Part shown: piece after piece, positions 25,185 to 34,359 of the stretch
Layout of the letters: every line of letters starts with the position of its first letter
Numbering within the stretch: position 1 is the stretch's first letter
DNA from: CBDCYN01 sp965224205
GTDB taxonomy: Bacteria; Planctomycetota; Phycisphaerae; Phycisphaerales; Phycisphaeraceae
Length of the DNA stretch: 64,000 nucleotides
NCBI GenBank assembly: GCA_965224205.1
Contig: CBDCYN010000009.1
Coordinates: 310,001-374,000, forward strand
Direction: 5' to 3'
Position numbers and translations under genes: made by a program
Notes under the pieces: model-generated
Database searches by the model: none
The model's input: only the letters and a program-made list of their open reading frames with translations
What the model was told of the DNA's origin: nothing

Positions 25185-26657
25185 TCAGGCCTGGTCAAAT
25201 TTTGACCATTTTGCATCCTCGACATCAATCTCGAGCGACCGGATTTTGGTTCGCAACGTCCCGCGGGTAATCCCTAGCAATTTTGCCGCTTGTTGCTGGT
25301 TGCCCCCACAGTGTTGGAGCACGCAGGTGATCAGATGGCGCTCGACCGGAGCCATCAATTGTCGGTATAGGTCTTCCCCGCCCGCCTGGAGGTGTTTGCT
25401 GATTGAACCGTTCCAACCCTCCAGCGTGGATCCTAGGGCCTCTTGAAGGGTTGAACTTTTGTTGGGACCGGTGCGGATGTGGGGAGGCAGGCATTGGGCG
25501 GTCACCTCATCCCCGGTGGTTTTGAGCAGCGCCTGCTTGAGCACGCTTTGCAGTTCGCGCACGTTGCCCGGCCATGGATAACGTTCAAGCAACAAGGAGG
25601 TTTCCGCACCCACACCGTGGACCCGCTTGCCCAGCTGGCTGCCGAATCGCCTCAGAAAATGCTCGACCAGCAAACTTAGATCGCCACCGCGGTCGCGCAG
25701 AGGTGGGAGCTTGATCGAGAAGACGCTCAATCGATAGTACAGGTCGCTGCGGAATTCGGCGTTGGGCAACAGCTCTTCAAGGCGGCGGTTCGTGGCCGCG
25801 ATCACTCGCACGTCTGCGCGGAGGGTTTGACTTCCCCCCACACGTTCGAACGTCTGATCCTGCAAGACCCGCAAGATCTTGGCCTGCGCCGCCGGGGCCA
25901 TGTCCCCGATCTCGTCGAGGAATAAGGTCCCTCCCGAGCACTGCTCGAATTTGCCGATCCGTAGATGATCCGCCCCGGTGAAGGCCCCCTTCTCGTGGCC
26001 GAACAACTCGCTTTCAAGCAGGGTGTCGGGGATGGCCGCGCAGTTGACCGCCAGGAACGGGGCGTCGCCGCGTTCGCTGTGGTGCCATATCGCCCGGGCG
26101 ACCAGTTCCTTGCCGGTCCCGCTTTCGCCCAGGATCAACACCGGGTCGTTGAGCGGCGCGATCCGCCCGATGAGCTGATAGACCTCGTTCATCGCTTGGC
26201 AGCGGCCTACCAGCACGTCGGCTCGATCGTCGGCTTCGTCCGAGGTCTCGACCAGGGCGGGCACGTGCATGCGTCGGCTTACGTCGATCGCCTCGTGGAT
26301 CACGTCACGCAGCTTGTGCAGGTCTAGCGGTTTAAACAGGTAGTTGAGCGCCCCGAGCTTGGTGGCCTCGATCGCGGTGTCGGTGGTCCCGCGTCCGGTG
26401 ATGAAGACGACCGGGGTTTTGGGGTCGAACTCACGGATCGTGCGGTACGCGTCCAGCCCCGATAGGTCGGGGAGGTTCACATCCAGCACGATCACATCGG
26501 GCTGATGCTCACGGGCGATCTCGATCCCATCCGCTGCGTTCGTGGCTTTGAGTAACCGAACGTTCTCGTTTTTAAATACCCAATCAAAAGCCCGGAGGAT
26601 CGATTTTTCGTCGTCGATCACGAGCACGGCACGGGATGTCTCAGGGTTATCCGACAT
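25185..26657 (-). CDS. sigma-54-dependent response regulator (NtrC family)
   Basis: About 490 aa in the classical order. Receiver (VIVLDVNLPDLSG, Asp about 59), AAA+ domain with Walker A GESGTGKELVARA, GAFTGA loop (contact with sigma-54), Walker B GGTLFLDEIGDM, and a Fis-type helix-turn-helix at the end (NQQQAAKLLGITRGTLRTKI). It activates transcription from -24/-12 promoters once phosphorylated. The kinase gene directly upstream overlaps it, and a matching promoter lies just downstream at 25035, so the glycan operon is the obvious target. I start it at 26657 (MSDN); 26669 is also possible. Confidence 0.95.
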   Translation of the reverse strand: MSDNPETSRAVLVIDDEKSILRAFDWVFKNENVRLLKATNAADGIEIAREHQPDVIVLDVNLPDLSGLDAYRTIREFDPKTPVVFITGRGTTDTAIEATKLGALNYLFKPLDLHKLRDVIHEAIDVSRRMHVPALVETSDEADDRADVLVGRCQAMNEVYQLIGRIAPLNDPVLILGESGTGKELVARAIWHHSERGDAPFLAVNCAAIPDTLLESELFGHEKGAFTGADHLRIGKFEQCSGGTLFLDEIGDMAPAAQAKILRVLQDQTFERVGGSQTLRADVRVIAATNRRLEELLPNAEFRSDLYYRLSVFSIKLPPLRDRGGDLSLLVEHFLRRFGSQLGKRVHGVGAETSLLLERYPWPGNVRELQSVLKQALLKTTGDEVTAQCLPPHIRTGPNKSSTLQEALGSTLEGWNGSISKHLQAGGEDLYRQLMAPVERHLITCVLQHCGGNQQQAAKLLGITRGTLRTKIRSLEIDVEDAKWSKFDQA

Positions 26658-28494
26658 GGGCCGACTCATCCGGGGTAACCAACGGGAGCGTGAGCGTGAA
26701 ACACGCCCCGCCTTCAGCCCGATTCACCGCGTCAACCCGCCCCCCGTGCTCATCGGCGATCCGACGTGAGATCACCAACCCCAGACCGACACCCGCTTCC
26801 TTAGTGGTGACAAACGGTTCGAACAACCGGGACAAGACACTTTCCGATATCCCCGGGCCGGTGTCGCAGATCCGTAATTCTAGCTGACCGTTGTGGGGTT
26901 TCTCGACGCTGAATTCGATCGTGCCCCCGTCTGGCATCGCGTCCAACGCGTTGATCGTCAGGTTCAGCAGGAGCTGTTGGATCTGATCCCGGTCGCCCTT
27001 GACGACAAGTCCGTTACCCGCAGGCAAGAATTTCAGACACGACACTCGCTGCTGCGAGGCGCGTCCTTCAATCAGCAACAACACACGGTCGATCTCTTGT
27101 GCCAAGTCAAACGTGGTGAAGGTGGGTTTGGACGGCCTGGCAAAGTCGAGAAAGGTTTGCAGCGTGCGTTCCATGCGCAGGATCTCGTGTTCGACCGCGT
27201 CGAGGTCGTCCACACTCATCCCCAGCGACATCGCCTCCTCCTTGTTGTTCTGAAAGAAGAGCTTGATCGACGTCAGCGGGTTGCGTAGCTCATGGGCGAC
27301 CCCGGTGGCCAGCAGCGCGACCGTTTCCATCTCCTCGGCACGCTGGATGTCTTTTTCCCGTTGACGCAACTCGGCCTGTTTCTGCAAGGTCAGGTCCCGG
27401 ACCATGACCGTGCAGAGTCGCTCGCCGCCCACCTCGACCTCGCTCACCGCCAGCCACATCGGGAAGACGGCCCCGTTTCGGCGTCGACCCTCCATCTCCT
27501 GCCCAGCAGTCCCCTTGCCTTTGACCTCCCGACAGTACCGCGCCACCCAATCACCATCGCCCGTCGCGTCCGGGAGGTGGATCAACTCGACGAACGATCG
27601 CCCGATCATGCTCGCCGGGTCGCAAACGAAGATCCGCCCCGCGGCCGTGTTGAATGACTTGATCCGCCCCGTTTCGGTCACCGTGATGATCCCGTCGGCG
27701 GCGGTTTCAATGATCGCCCGGGTCCTTGCCTCGTTGGCCAGCAACGCTTTCTCATGCGATTCGATCGTTTGTGTCGCACTGCGCATCAGGATCGATAGCC
27801 CGGCAAACACGATCAGCAATGTCGTCGCCACGAGGCACACAGAGCGGATCAGGGTCGCGTTCGCGGCACGGAAATCATCCGACACATCCTTGTAGATCTC
27901 GAAGCTCCCGACGATCTGCCCCTTGGAGCCCCGCACGGGGACGTAGGTTTCAACGACGTTCACATCGGGACGCTCCTCGTCATCGAGATCCCACACGTGC
28001 TCCTTGGTCTCGAATTTGGAGACGACCTGCCCGCTCATCGCCTTCTCGAGTTTCTCGTTGTTGATGTCGAGCTTCCCTATGATGCTCGGGTCGGTGCTGT
28101 AGACGATCCGCCGCTTATCGTTAAAGATCTTGATCTTCACGATGTGGAAATGTGATAAGAAGATCCGCAGCTCTCGATCCAGGGCTTCGACGTCAGGGGA
28201 ATGCACCCCCAGGTGTTCGTGGCCCGCGGCGTTGGTGTGCAGGATGGCCTGCATCTCAATCTCACGCAGCGCGTTCGTCAGCCGCGTCGCGTCTTTTTCC
28301 GCCTCCGTGATCACATAGCTGTGCAACACCCCGCGGAGCCCGAACCCCACCAGCGCCAAGATGACCGCGATCGCCACCCCCGACAACACCACAAAATACC
28401 GGAACAACTTGAATCTTCGCCTGGTCGGGCTCGTGTCAGAAGCGGTTCTCTCCGTATATGAGGGGTGGGGTTTCGTCAATCTTGATGTTCTCAT
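26647..28494 (-). CDS. membrane sensor histidine kinase with PAS domain
   Basis: 615 aa. Two membrane segments (about 30-52 and 205-228) enclose a periplasmic sensor of about 150 residues. A PAS domain follows (TRAIIETAADGIITV), then HisKA with GVAHELRNPLTSIK (His about 401) and HATPase_c with NLTINALDAMPDGG, DTGPGI and GVGLGL. It is the partner of the overlapping NtrC-type regulator. The PAS-HisKA part resembles NtrB/AtoS kinases. The signal is unknown; the periplasmic domain suggests an envelope cue. The first gene of the whole minus-strand run; 28495-28654 upstream must contain its promoter but I see no clear boxes. Confidence 0.94.
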   Translation of the reverse strand: MRTSRLTKPHPSYTERTASDTSPTRRRFKLFRYFVVLSGVAIAVILALVGFGLRGVLHSYVITEAEKDATRLTNALREIEMQAILHTNAAGHEHLGVHSPDVEALDRELRIFLSHFHIVKIKIFNDKRRIVYSTDPSIIGKLDINNEKLEKAMSGQVVSKFETKEHVWDLDDEERPDVNVVETYVPVRGSKGQIVGSFEIYKDVSDDFRAANATLIRSVCLVATTLLIVFAGLSILMRSATQTIESHEKALLANEARTRAIIETAADGIITVTETGRIKSFNTAAGRIFVCDPASMIGRSFVELIHLPDATGDGDWVARYCREVKGKGTAGQEMEGRRRNGAVFPMWLAVSEVEVGGERLCTVMVRDLTLQKQAELRQREKDIQRAEEMETVALLATGVAHELRNPLTSIKLFFQNNKEEAMSLGMSVDDLDAVEHEILRMERTLQTFLDFARPSKPTFTTFDLAQEIDRVLLLIEGRASQQRVSCLKFLPAGNGLVVKGDRDQIQQLLLNLTINALDAMPDGGTIEFSVEKPHNGQLELRICDTGPGISESVLSRLFEPFVTTKEAGVGLGLVISRRIADEHGGRVDAVNRAEGGACFTLTLPLVTPDESAHVG

Positions 28495-28721
28495 CGTCCG
28501 GTTAAACGCTATCCAAATTCTAGCCTGTTTGACACACCAGAAGCGACGTCAGGCCCCCCATGAGATTTTTTTGCCAGATGAGGATGATCTATCGTGAACG
28601 CAGTTCATCGTTAACGGGTTGTCGCACCGAAGAAAGATAACCATACACGCGAGCTAGAGCGCTTGGCGTAATTAATCGCCGCTGGCCGATAAGAGAGATT
28701 TCTGGCAAGGAGGCCAAGGTC

Positions 28722-29057
28722 ATGGCGTATTCGATGGATCTACGTAAGCGGGTGGTATGGGCCGCCGAGTCGGGTCAGACGATCACGGGGGTATCACGAC
28801 AGTTTCGGGTGGCGAGGTCGACGGTTCGCGACTGGTGTGATCGGCACCGCCGGGGCGTGTTGACGCCGGGGGTGCCGGGGCCCAAGGGGTCGGTCAAGCT
28901 TACGGCGGCCGATGAGCAACGGATGCGTGAGGCGGTGGCGGCCAAGCCGGGGATCACGGCCAAGCAGTTGAGGGCGATGCTGAACCTGGGCGTCGTGGAA
29001 TCGACGGTGTGCCGGGCGTTGAAGCGGCTGGGGCTGTCGCTCAAAAGAAGTCGCTGA
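28722..29057 (+). CDS. IS630 transposase, frame A
   Basis: 111 aa with a helix-turn-helix (VVWAAESGQTITGVSRQFRV) and a second DNA-binding part. AGGAGG lies before the ATG. The frame ends just after CTCAAAAGA; a -1 slip on the A-run there joins frame B and gives a full-length transposase, the usual strategy of this family. Confidence 0.85.
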   Translation: MAYSMDLRKRVVWAAESGQTITGVSRQFRVARSTVRDWCDRHRRGVLTPGVPGPKGSVKLTAADEQRMREAVAAKPGITAKQLRAMLNLGVVESTVCRALKRLGLSLKRSR

Positions 29058-29656
29058 TCGCCGCCGAGCAAGATCGCCCCGACGTGGCCCAACGCCGCCA
29101 CAACTTCACGATCGCCCGGCGGTTCGTGGACCCGGCCCATCTGGTTTTCCTCGACGAATCTGGGGCCAAGACGGATATGACCCGGCTGTATGGCTGGTCG
29201 CCGATCGGGCAGCGTTGCGTGGACCGCACCCCGCACGGCCGCTGGAAGACGCTCACGATGCTCAGCGCGATCCGGCTCGACGGGGTGATCCAAGGTGCGA
29301 CGGTCGTGGTCGATGGCCCGATGAACTCGGCGACGTTCCTGGCCTACACCCAGCAGTTCTTGGCCCCGTCGTTGCGCCCGGGTGACGTGGTCGTGATGGA
29401 CAATCTCTCGAGTCACCAAGCCGCCGCGGTGCGCGAAGCGATCGAGGCCGTCGACGCCGACCTGGGGTACCTGCCCCCGTACAGCCCGGACCTGAACCCG
29501 ATCGAGAAGCTGTGGAGCAAGGTCAAGGCGTGGCTACGCCGCGTCGCCGCCAAGACCTTCGGCACGCTCCAAGACGCCATCGCCGATGCCCTGACAGACG
29601 TCACGCCCACCGAGTGCCAAAACTACTTCACCTCTTGCGGATATGGCGATTATTGA
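29009..29656 (+). CDS. IS630 transposase, frame B (DDE domain)
   Basis: Catalytic half: VFLDESGAKTD (first Asp), VVMDNLSSHQ (second Asp) and YSPDLNPIEKLWS (Glu). It is probably made only as a frameshift product with frame A, so the annotated start has no meaning by itself. The protein reads through to CGYGDY close to the right end of the element. Confidence 0.85.
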   Translation: MPGVEAAGAVAQKKSLIAAEQDRPDVAQRRHNFTIARRFVDPAHLVFLDESGAKTDMTRLYGWSPIGQRCVDRTPHGRWKTLTMLSAIRLDGVIQGATVVVDGPMNSATFLAYTQQFLAPSLRPGDVVVMDNLSSHQAAAVREAIEAVDADLGYLPPYSPDLNPIEKLWSKVKAWLRRVAAKTFGTLQDAIADALTDVTPTECQNYFTSCGYGDY

Positions 29657-29837
29657 CGCAAAACGCTCTAAACAAACCAACCACCGACCGCTTCCGATTT
29701 TGGCTGCCCTACCACTAAAGAATTCCTTGAGATGGGTAAGCCGGTGGATGATTCTGCTCGAGATCTGCGTTCAACTCGCATAGATTGATGTCGATTCACA
29801 TCACGACCTACTTTCAGCATTGGCCGCTAATTGTTAT

Positions 29838-29876
29838 GGCTCTAACCTAGCAATAGCTATCTGCTAGGCTAGAGCC
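29838..29876. terminator. strong hairpin, probable bidirectional terminator
   Basis: GGCTCTAACCTAGCA and TGCTAGGCTAGAGCC pair over 15 positions with one mismatch around a 9-base loop, followed on the plus strand by TTGTTATTGTT. It lies in an AT-rich 350-bp stretch (29671-30018) between the IS630 element and the winged-helix gene; nothing else was seen there. Confidence 0.6.
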
Positions 29877-30018
29877 TTGTTATTGTTACGATTAGCATCT
29901 CACGTCATTCGTTTTCGCCAAAATCGGAACTGCCGTGGTGATGAGGGAGGATCGTGGCAAGAAGTCTTAACATCGAGGCGTCATGAATCTTGTGGTCATT
30001 CTGGATCGCTAGGGTCAC

Positions 30019-30474
30019 GTGGCTGCAACCGGCCACAATACCATTGAAGATAAAGCATTATGTGATTCCGTTATGAAAAAGAACGCCATACGAGACCTTC
30101 ATCTCTCTTGCTTGCAGCGGACGATTCTGACCATTGCGTATCAGAACAAAACGGCCAACAGACAGCAGCAACCGATTTTGGGAACGTATGTCGATGCAAC
30201 CCGTCATGAGGTCATGGATGCGTATTATGGGTGGCATACGCGTGCTGAGTGCCGGCGATGGTTCAAACTGTCCCCAATGAGGCACCAAACTCCTCCCGGA
30301 TACGCTGGTGCACAGGTCGCTGTGACGAAATCATTCTCGCGTCTGGAGCAGCGGGGGTTCGTCATACTCATCTCCGAATTTGGCGTTAACCTGCATGCCA
30401 AAGGTGATTTAGCGGCGATGCGATGTGTCGAATCTGGTCAGTTGGGGAGGCGACGTCGGCTTCGCGCTGGCTAA
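30019..30474 (+). CDS. winged-helix-like protein of the integrative element
   Basis: 151 aa, unrecognised by name. LHLSCLQRTILTIAYQN and later VTKSFSRLEQRGFVIL look like the first and last helices of a winged helix-turn-helix domain, with a wing-like region between. GC content is lower than in the glycan cluster, as expected for mobile-element cargo. The GTG start has no clear ribosome site; an ATG at 30073 (MKKNAIRD) is equally possible. It may be a transcription regulator of the element. Confidence 0.5.
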   Translation: MAATGHNTIEDKALCDSVMKKNAIRDLHLSCLQRTILTIAYQNKTANRQQQPILGTYVDATRHEVMDAYYGWHTRAECRRWFKLSPMRHQTPPGYAGAQVAVTKSFSRLEQRGFVILISEFGVNLHAKGDLAAMRCVESGQLGRRRRLRAG

Positions 30475-30882
30475 TAACTTGAGTGTCGCGCGCCCGCGCG
30501 TATACGGCTAATCACATCGCCGAAACGTGTATCATGAGTTGGTTCGCAGGCGATGCCTGTGACCTGCAACCCTCTGCTGAAATACGTGTTATGCACAGTC
30601 TCTTGCCGAATGCAACGGAATTTAAACCCTGACACATAGTGCGGGCAAAGCATTTGGTTCACGCACCTCGGGCTCCGGTTGAGACAGTCCGACGAAGGGT
30701 AGGTGATATATGGACGAAGATGATGGTTCGTATGGAGGGTATTCCTATCTAAATAGGGCCTTATTTTCCAATGAAGCAAAGTATGTACGGCTGCGAAACC
30801 TGTTGGGTCATGACATCGCTGCTGTCCTATTGATCTTTGAATAATTCACTTAACCCCGACGGGTTGGCCGATCCTATGGGGT

Positions 30883-31353
30883 ATGCCTTACACCGGTTGC
30901 CGCAAGGATGCTCAAAGTCGCCGGATACGAGCGATGGCGATGTTGGATCAGGGACGATCCCAGGCCCAAGTGGCACGCGAACTGGGCGTGACGCCCTCGG
31001 CGGTGTGTCAGTGGGCCAAGACGCGGCGCCAGCGGGGCGACCCGGCCTTGGAATCCAAGCCACACAACGGCCGACCGCCCAAGCTGACGGCCCGACAGCT
31101 CGCCCGACTCGAAAAGTACTTGCGGCGGGGCCCCACCAAGCATGGTTACGCCACCGAGTTGTGGACCCTCTCACGCGTGGCCGAGGTGATCGAGAAACAC
31201 TTCGGCGTGACCTACGACCCATCGGGCGTCTGGCACGTGCTGCGTCGCATGGGCTGGTCGGCCCAGAAGCCCGAACGCCGTGCCCGCGAACGCGACGAGC
31301 AAGCGATCGCGGCGTGGCGAAAGAAAGACTGGCCGCGGATAAAAAAACGCTAG
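30883..31353 (+). CDS. IS630-C transposase, frame A
   Basis: 156 aa with an N-terminal helix-turn-helix (RSQAQVARELGVTPSAVCQW) and a winged-helix part (YDPSGVWHVLRRMGWS). It ends at RIKKR followed by a stop just past a run of seven A (31341-31347). The catalytic frame lies in the +1 (or -2) phase relative to this one, so loss of one A during transcription, rather than a -1 ribosomal slip, would join the two parts. Confidence 0.8.
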   Translation: MPYTGCRKDAQSRRIRAMAMLDQGRSQAQVARELGVTPSAVCQWAKTRRQRGDPALESKPHNGRPPKLTARQLARLEKYLRRGPTKHGYATELWTLSRVAEVIEKHFGVTYDPSGVWHVLRRMGWSAQKPERRARERDEQAIAAWRKKDWPRIKKR

Positions 31354-31396
31354 ACGCGGCGGGCGGAGTATAGTTTTCGCCGATGAATCCGGGTTC

Positions 31397-31918
31397 ATGC
31401 TCCAGCCCACCGTCCGACGCACCTGGGCGCCCCAAGGCCAGACCCCGATCCTCAAGAGCTACGATCGACGCGACCGCCTGTCGGCGATCTCGGCCCTGAC
31501 CGTCTCGCCGAAGCGTCGCCGGTTGGGGCTCTACTTCGATATCCTCGACCACAACGTCAAGACCGATGACTTCGAGGTGTTCGTTGAGAGGCTGCTGCGT
31601 CGCCTGCGGGCATCGAGGGGTGGGATCACCCTGGTCCTGGACCGTTACTCGGTGCACCGCAGCGCCGCGCGACGGCTGCTGGCCCGCTACCGCAAGCGGG
31701 TGCGGGTCGAATGGCTGCCGGCTTACGCCCCCGAACTCAACCCCGCCGAACAGGTCTGGAACCGCACCAAGTACACCGACCTGGCCAACTTCATCCCCGA
31801 CGACGTCGACCACCTGGGCCACGCCCTGGCCGACTCGCTGCGTCAGACCCGCAGCCAGCAAACCCTGCTCCGTTCGTTCTTCAAACACGCCACGCTAACC
31901 TTGCGAACCATTAAGTGA
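31397..31918 (+). CDS. IS630-C transposase, frame B (DDE domain)
   Basis: Catalytic half. The reading frame is open from about the A7 run and contains SIVFADESGF (first Asp), ITLVLDRYSVHRS (second Asp) and YAPELNPAEQVWN (Glu), all upstream or within the listed part; the listed start is just the first Met. Expressed only if joined to frame A. Confidence 0.78.
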   Translation: MLQPTVRRTWAPQGQTPILKSYDRRDRLSAISALTVSPKRRRLGLYFDILDHNVKTDDFEVFVERLLRRLRASRGGITLVLDRYSVHRSAARRLLARYRKRVRVEWLPAYAPELNPAEQVWNRTKYTDLANFIPDDVDHLGHALADSLRQTRSQQTLLRSFFKHATLTLRTIK

Positions 31919-32795
31919 ATTATTCAAAGATCAATAAAAAGGGCAAAGTATCTTGATCCCCAGTCAGACTTCCATCATCCGGAATACCTTGGGTCTGAAC
32001 CGAAGGAATTGGCCGAATCGTTCCCCACTGAAGAAAAAATCGCTGATCGTTATCACGGGGAATATGGGCGACGACTCGAACAACGGATTCATGAACGGAT
32101 AGACAAGTTGGGGTACGATTTCGCGAAAATTGAAGTACGTGAGTGGGATCGTCTGGTTCACCATCAAGCAGCCCACGATCGTCTGAAGCAACCCCCAAAG
32201 AAAATCACTGAATATGAACGACTTAAGCTTTATGAGTCACAACACTTAAACCCCTATCACGAGAAGATGGATCTGAAAGAGGCATTCGATCGATTAGAAG
32301 GCTATAGCAACACGGTAGCGAGTGATGATAGCCGCCCAATGGACCAACCGGATGCCGCTATTGCTGCTACCCCTCAGGTAGACGAGCAGGAATCGGGGCA
32401 AGAGTCACAGCCAGATGAACACGGTTATGTCAAATCTCCACTCGACATGAGCGCGTACGTGCCCGTCAAAGACATCATGAATAAACATACGCCGGATGAC
32501 CATCCCCTTTACCATTTGAGTGCTAAAAAACACACATCGATTTTAGAGAACTACAAGGCGCACCAAGTCAGATGGACACGACCACTTACGAAAGGCGGCC
32601 AGCCCAACAAACATCGCCGATCGGTACATTTGTCAGATTGGATATCTTGCCTTGAACGAAACAAGAAGAGCGCCGTTGATGCAGATGGTTTCCTTAACCA
32701 TGACCCAGAGGAAATCGAGCGCAGAACAAAGATGATCAAAGAAAACCGGGTCTCTGGAAAGTAGCAATCGTCACTTTCCTGTCACTTTCCTCATA

Positions 32796-34062
32796 TGTAC
32801 TAGCCACCACTTCATCTGACACGCGAGAGTTATCTGGCAACAGCAAGACTGCCGCTTCGAGTGTCTTTCGTCCGCGCCTCGATCGCGCCTTGGGTGACGC
32901 CCAGATCCTCGGCTCGGCTCTCGTTCGCTTCGCTCACCCGAACCCCTTCTAGAGAAGAGCCATCGAGCCGCTTGGCGTGGGCTAACGGGATCGAATCCTT
33001 GAACGTCGCCATCGGGGTCTTGCCGTAACAGTAGCGGCCGCTGTGGGGTCGCTGTTCATTGTACGTCACCAGCCACGCATCCAAGTCGGCTTGGAGTTCT
33101 TCGAGGCTCGTGTAGATCTTCTTGCGGAACGCGATGCTATAAAACTCGTCCTGCATCGTCTTGTGCAGCCGTTCGCAGATCCCGTTGGTCTGCGGGCTTC
33201 GGGCTTTGGTCTTGGTGTGATCGATGTCCTCGATCGCCAGGTACAGCTGATATTCGTGGTGCTCACGATTCCCGCAGTACTCCGTGCCGCGGTCGGTGAG
33301 GATGCGTAGCAGGTCCACGTCGTGCTGTTCGTACCACGGGATCACCCGGTCGTTGAGCAGATCCGCGGCCACGAGGGCGTTCTTGCGATCATAGAGCTTT
33401 GCGTGCGCCACCCGCGTATACGTATCGATAAACGTCTGCTGATAGATCCGGCCCACGCCCTTGATCGTGCCCACGTAATACGTGTCTTGAGCCCCGAGGT
33501 AGCCGGGGTGTTCGGTTTCAATTTCACCGTGGGCCTGCTTGTCTTGCTTGGCTTTTTCCAACGCCACGACCTGGGCTTCGGTCAGCACGGTGTGGTCGGG
33601 GTCCTGAGCCATCTTGGCTTCGAGTGCCTTGAGTCGCTTCTTGAACGTCTCAAGATCATGCCGCAGCCACACGCTTCGCACCCCGCCCGGTGAGATGAGC
33701 TTGCCTTGCTTCTTGAGTTCGTTCGACACCCGCACCTGCCCGTAAGCGGGCTGCTCGATCGCGAACGCGACCACGGCTTGCTCGATCTCGGGGTCGACGC
33801 GGTTGGCCAGGATCGGCTTCTTGCGGCTGATCTCTTGAAGGGCCAACTCCCCGCCCTGGTCGTAGAGCTGCTTGAACCGGTAGAAGCTATCCCGGGAATA
33901 CCCCATCACCTTGCACGCCTGCGACACGCTGCCCAGCGCCTGGGCCAGCTTGAGCAACCCCACTTTGTTGGCAATGATCTTCTGGTCGGTGGTCATCTGA
34001 CGGTCTCCTTCTGTGAGAAACAAAGATTAACGGAAGCGTCAGATGAAGTCTTAACTAATACA
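32796..34062 (-). mobile_element. IS481-family element, copy 1 (complete, with target duplication)
   Basis: 1267 bp from TGTACTAG to CTAATACA, with imperfect terminal repeats sharing ACTTCATCTGAC. Flanked by the direct repeat CCTCATA at 32789-32795 and 34063-34069, which marks it as a simple insertion. It has the same length as copies 2 and 3 but differs from them by four clustered silent changes near 33885-33897. Confidence 0.92.
32830..33996 (-). CDS. IS481 transposase
   Basis: 388 aa from the ATG (MTTDQK) preceded by AGAAGGAG. The N-terminal helix-turn-helix region (LGSVSQACKVMGYSRDSFYR) is followed by an rve-type DDE integrase core: GTIKGVGRIYQQTFIDTYTR, LRILTDRGTEYCGN and NGICERLHKTMQDEF (the Glu), with YNEQRPHSGR downstream. 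Complete and probably active, given four copies in 28 kb. Confidence 0.93.
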   Translation of the reverse strand: MTTDQKIIANKVGLLKLAQALGSVSQACKVMGYSRDSFYRFKQLYDQGGELALQEISRKKPILANRVDPEIEQAVVAFAIEQPAYGQVRVSNELKKQGKLISPGGVRSVWLRHDLETFKKRLKALEAKMAQDPDHTVLTEAQVVALEKAKQDKQAHGEIETEHPGYLGAQDTYYVGTIKGVGRIYQQTFIDTYTRVAHAKLYDRKNALVAADLLNDRVIPWYEQHDVDLLRILTDRGTEYCGNREHHEYQLYLAIEDIDHTKTKARSPQTNGICERLHKTMQDEFYSIAFRKKIYTSLEELQADLDAWLVTYNEQRPHSGRYCYGKTPMATFKDSIPLAHAKRLDGSSLEGVRVSEANESRAEDLGVTQGAIEARTKDTRSGSLAVAR

Positions 34063-34359
34063 CCTCATATCACTTTTTTTGCCGACTCATGCCGGTGTAA
34101 GCCGGCGCTAGACATTTTTACACTTTCCTGACACACACCGGAGGGGAAGTTCTGAAAAACTCCCGCGTGTCGGATGGGTTTGGATGCCCTTCCAATATCT
34201 GATTCAAGCTCGGGAGTTTTTGATGAGTACGTACAAACACGACGCTGGGGACAAGCCGAAAACGTCTGCCATGCTCATGGACACAACTGAGGTAGCCGAG
34301 TTGCTCGGGGTCTCAGTCCGCCAAGTCTACCGCTTGAGCGAATCCGCCAAGATACGATA

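Larger units (their letters stand above)
28655..29670 (+). mobile_element. IS630-family element A, complete
   Basis: Ends are inverted repeats of about 26 bases (TAGAGCGCTTGGCGT... on the left, TAGAGCGTTTTGCGT... read inward on the right) flanked by the TA target typical of IS630/Tc1 elements. It contains two overlapping frames. A 47-base right-end remnant of the same element survives at 62622-62668. Confidence 0.88.
30828..31936 (+). mobile_element. IS630-family element C
   Basis: Both ends read inward TTGATCTTTGAATAATTCAC and are bounded by TA, giving about 1.1 kb. It is inserted in the gene 30710-32764. It is a different IS630 lineage from elements A and B, with its own two-frame transposase. 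Confidence 0.88.
30710..32764 (+). pseudogene. unknown gene split by IS630 element C
   Basis: ATG at 30710 (ribosome site AGGTGAT) opens a frame of 40 codons up to the TA at 30828-30829, where IS630-C begins. The frame resumes at 31937 after the second TA. Removing the element and one TA gives an uninterrupted 315-codon protein across the junction (DIAAVLKRAKYLDPQSDFH). The product is hydrophilic, rich in Glu, Lys and Asp, with helical segments (EKIADRYHGEYGRRLEQRI) and no family that I recognise. A TTG-started fragment from 32009 could still be made. Insertion appears recent, as no other damage is seen. Confidence 0.8.

Noticed and set aside
30827..31888. Minus-strand open frame of 353 codons over IS630-C
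   Set aside because: Opposite strand of the transposase frames; no known motif.
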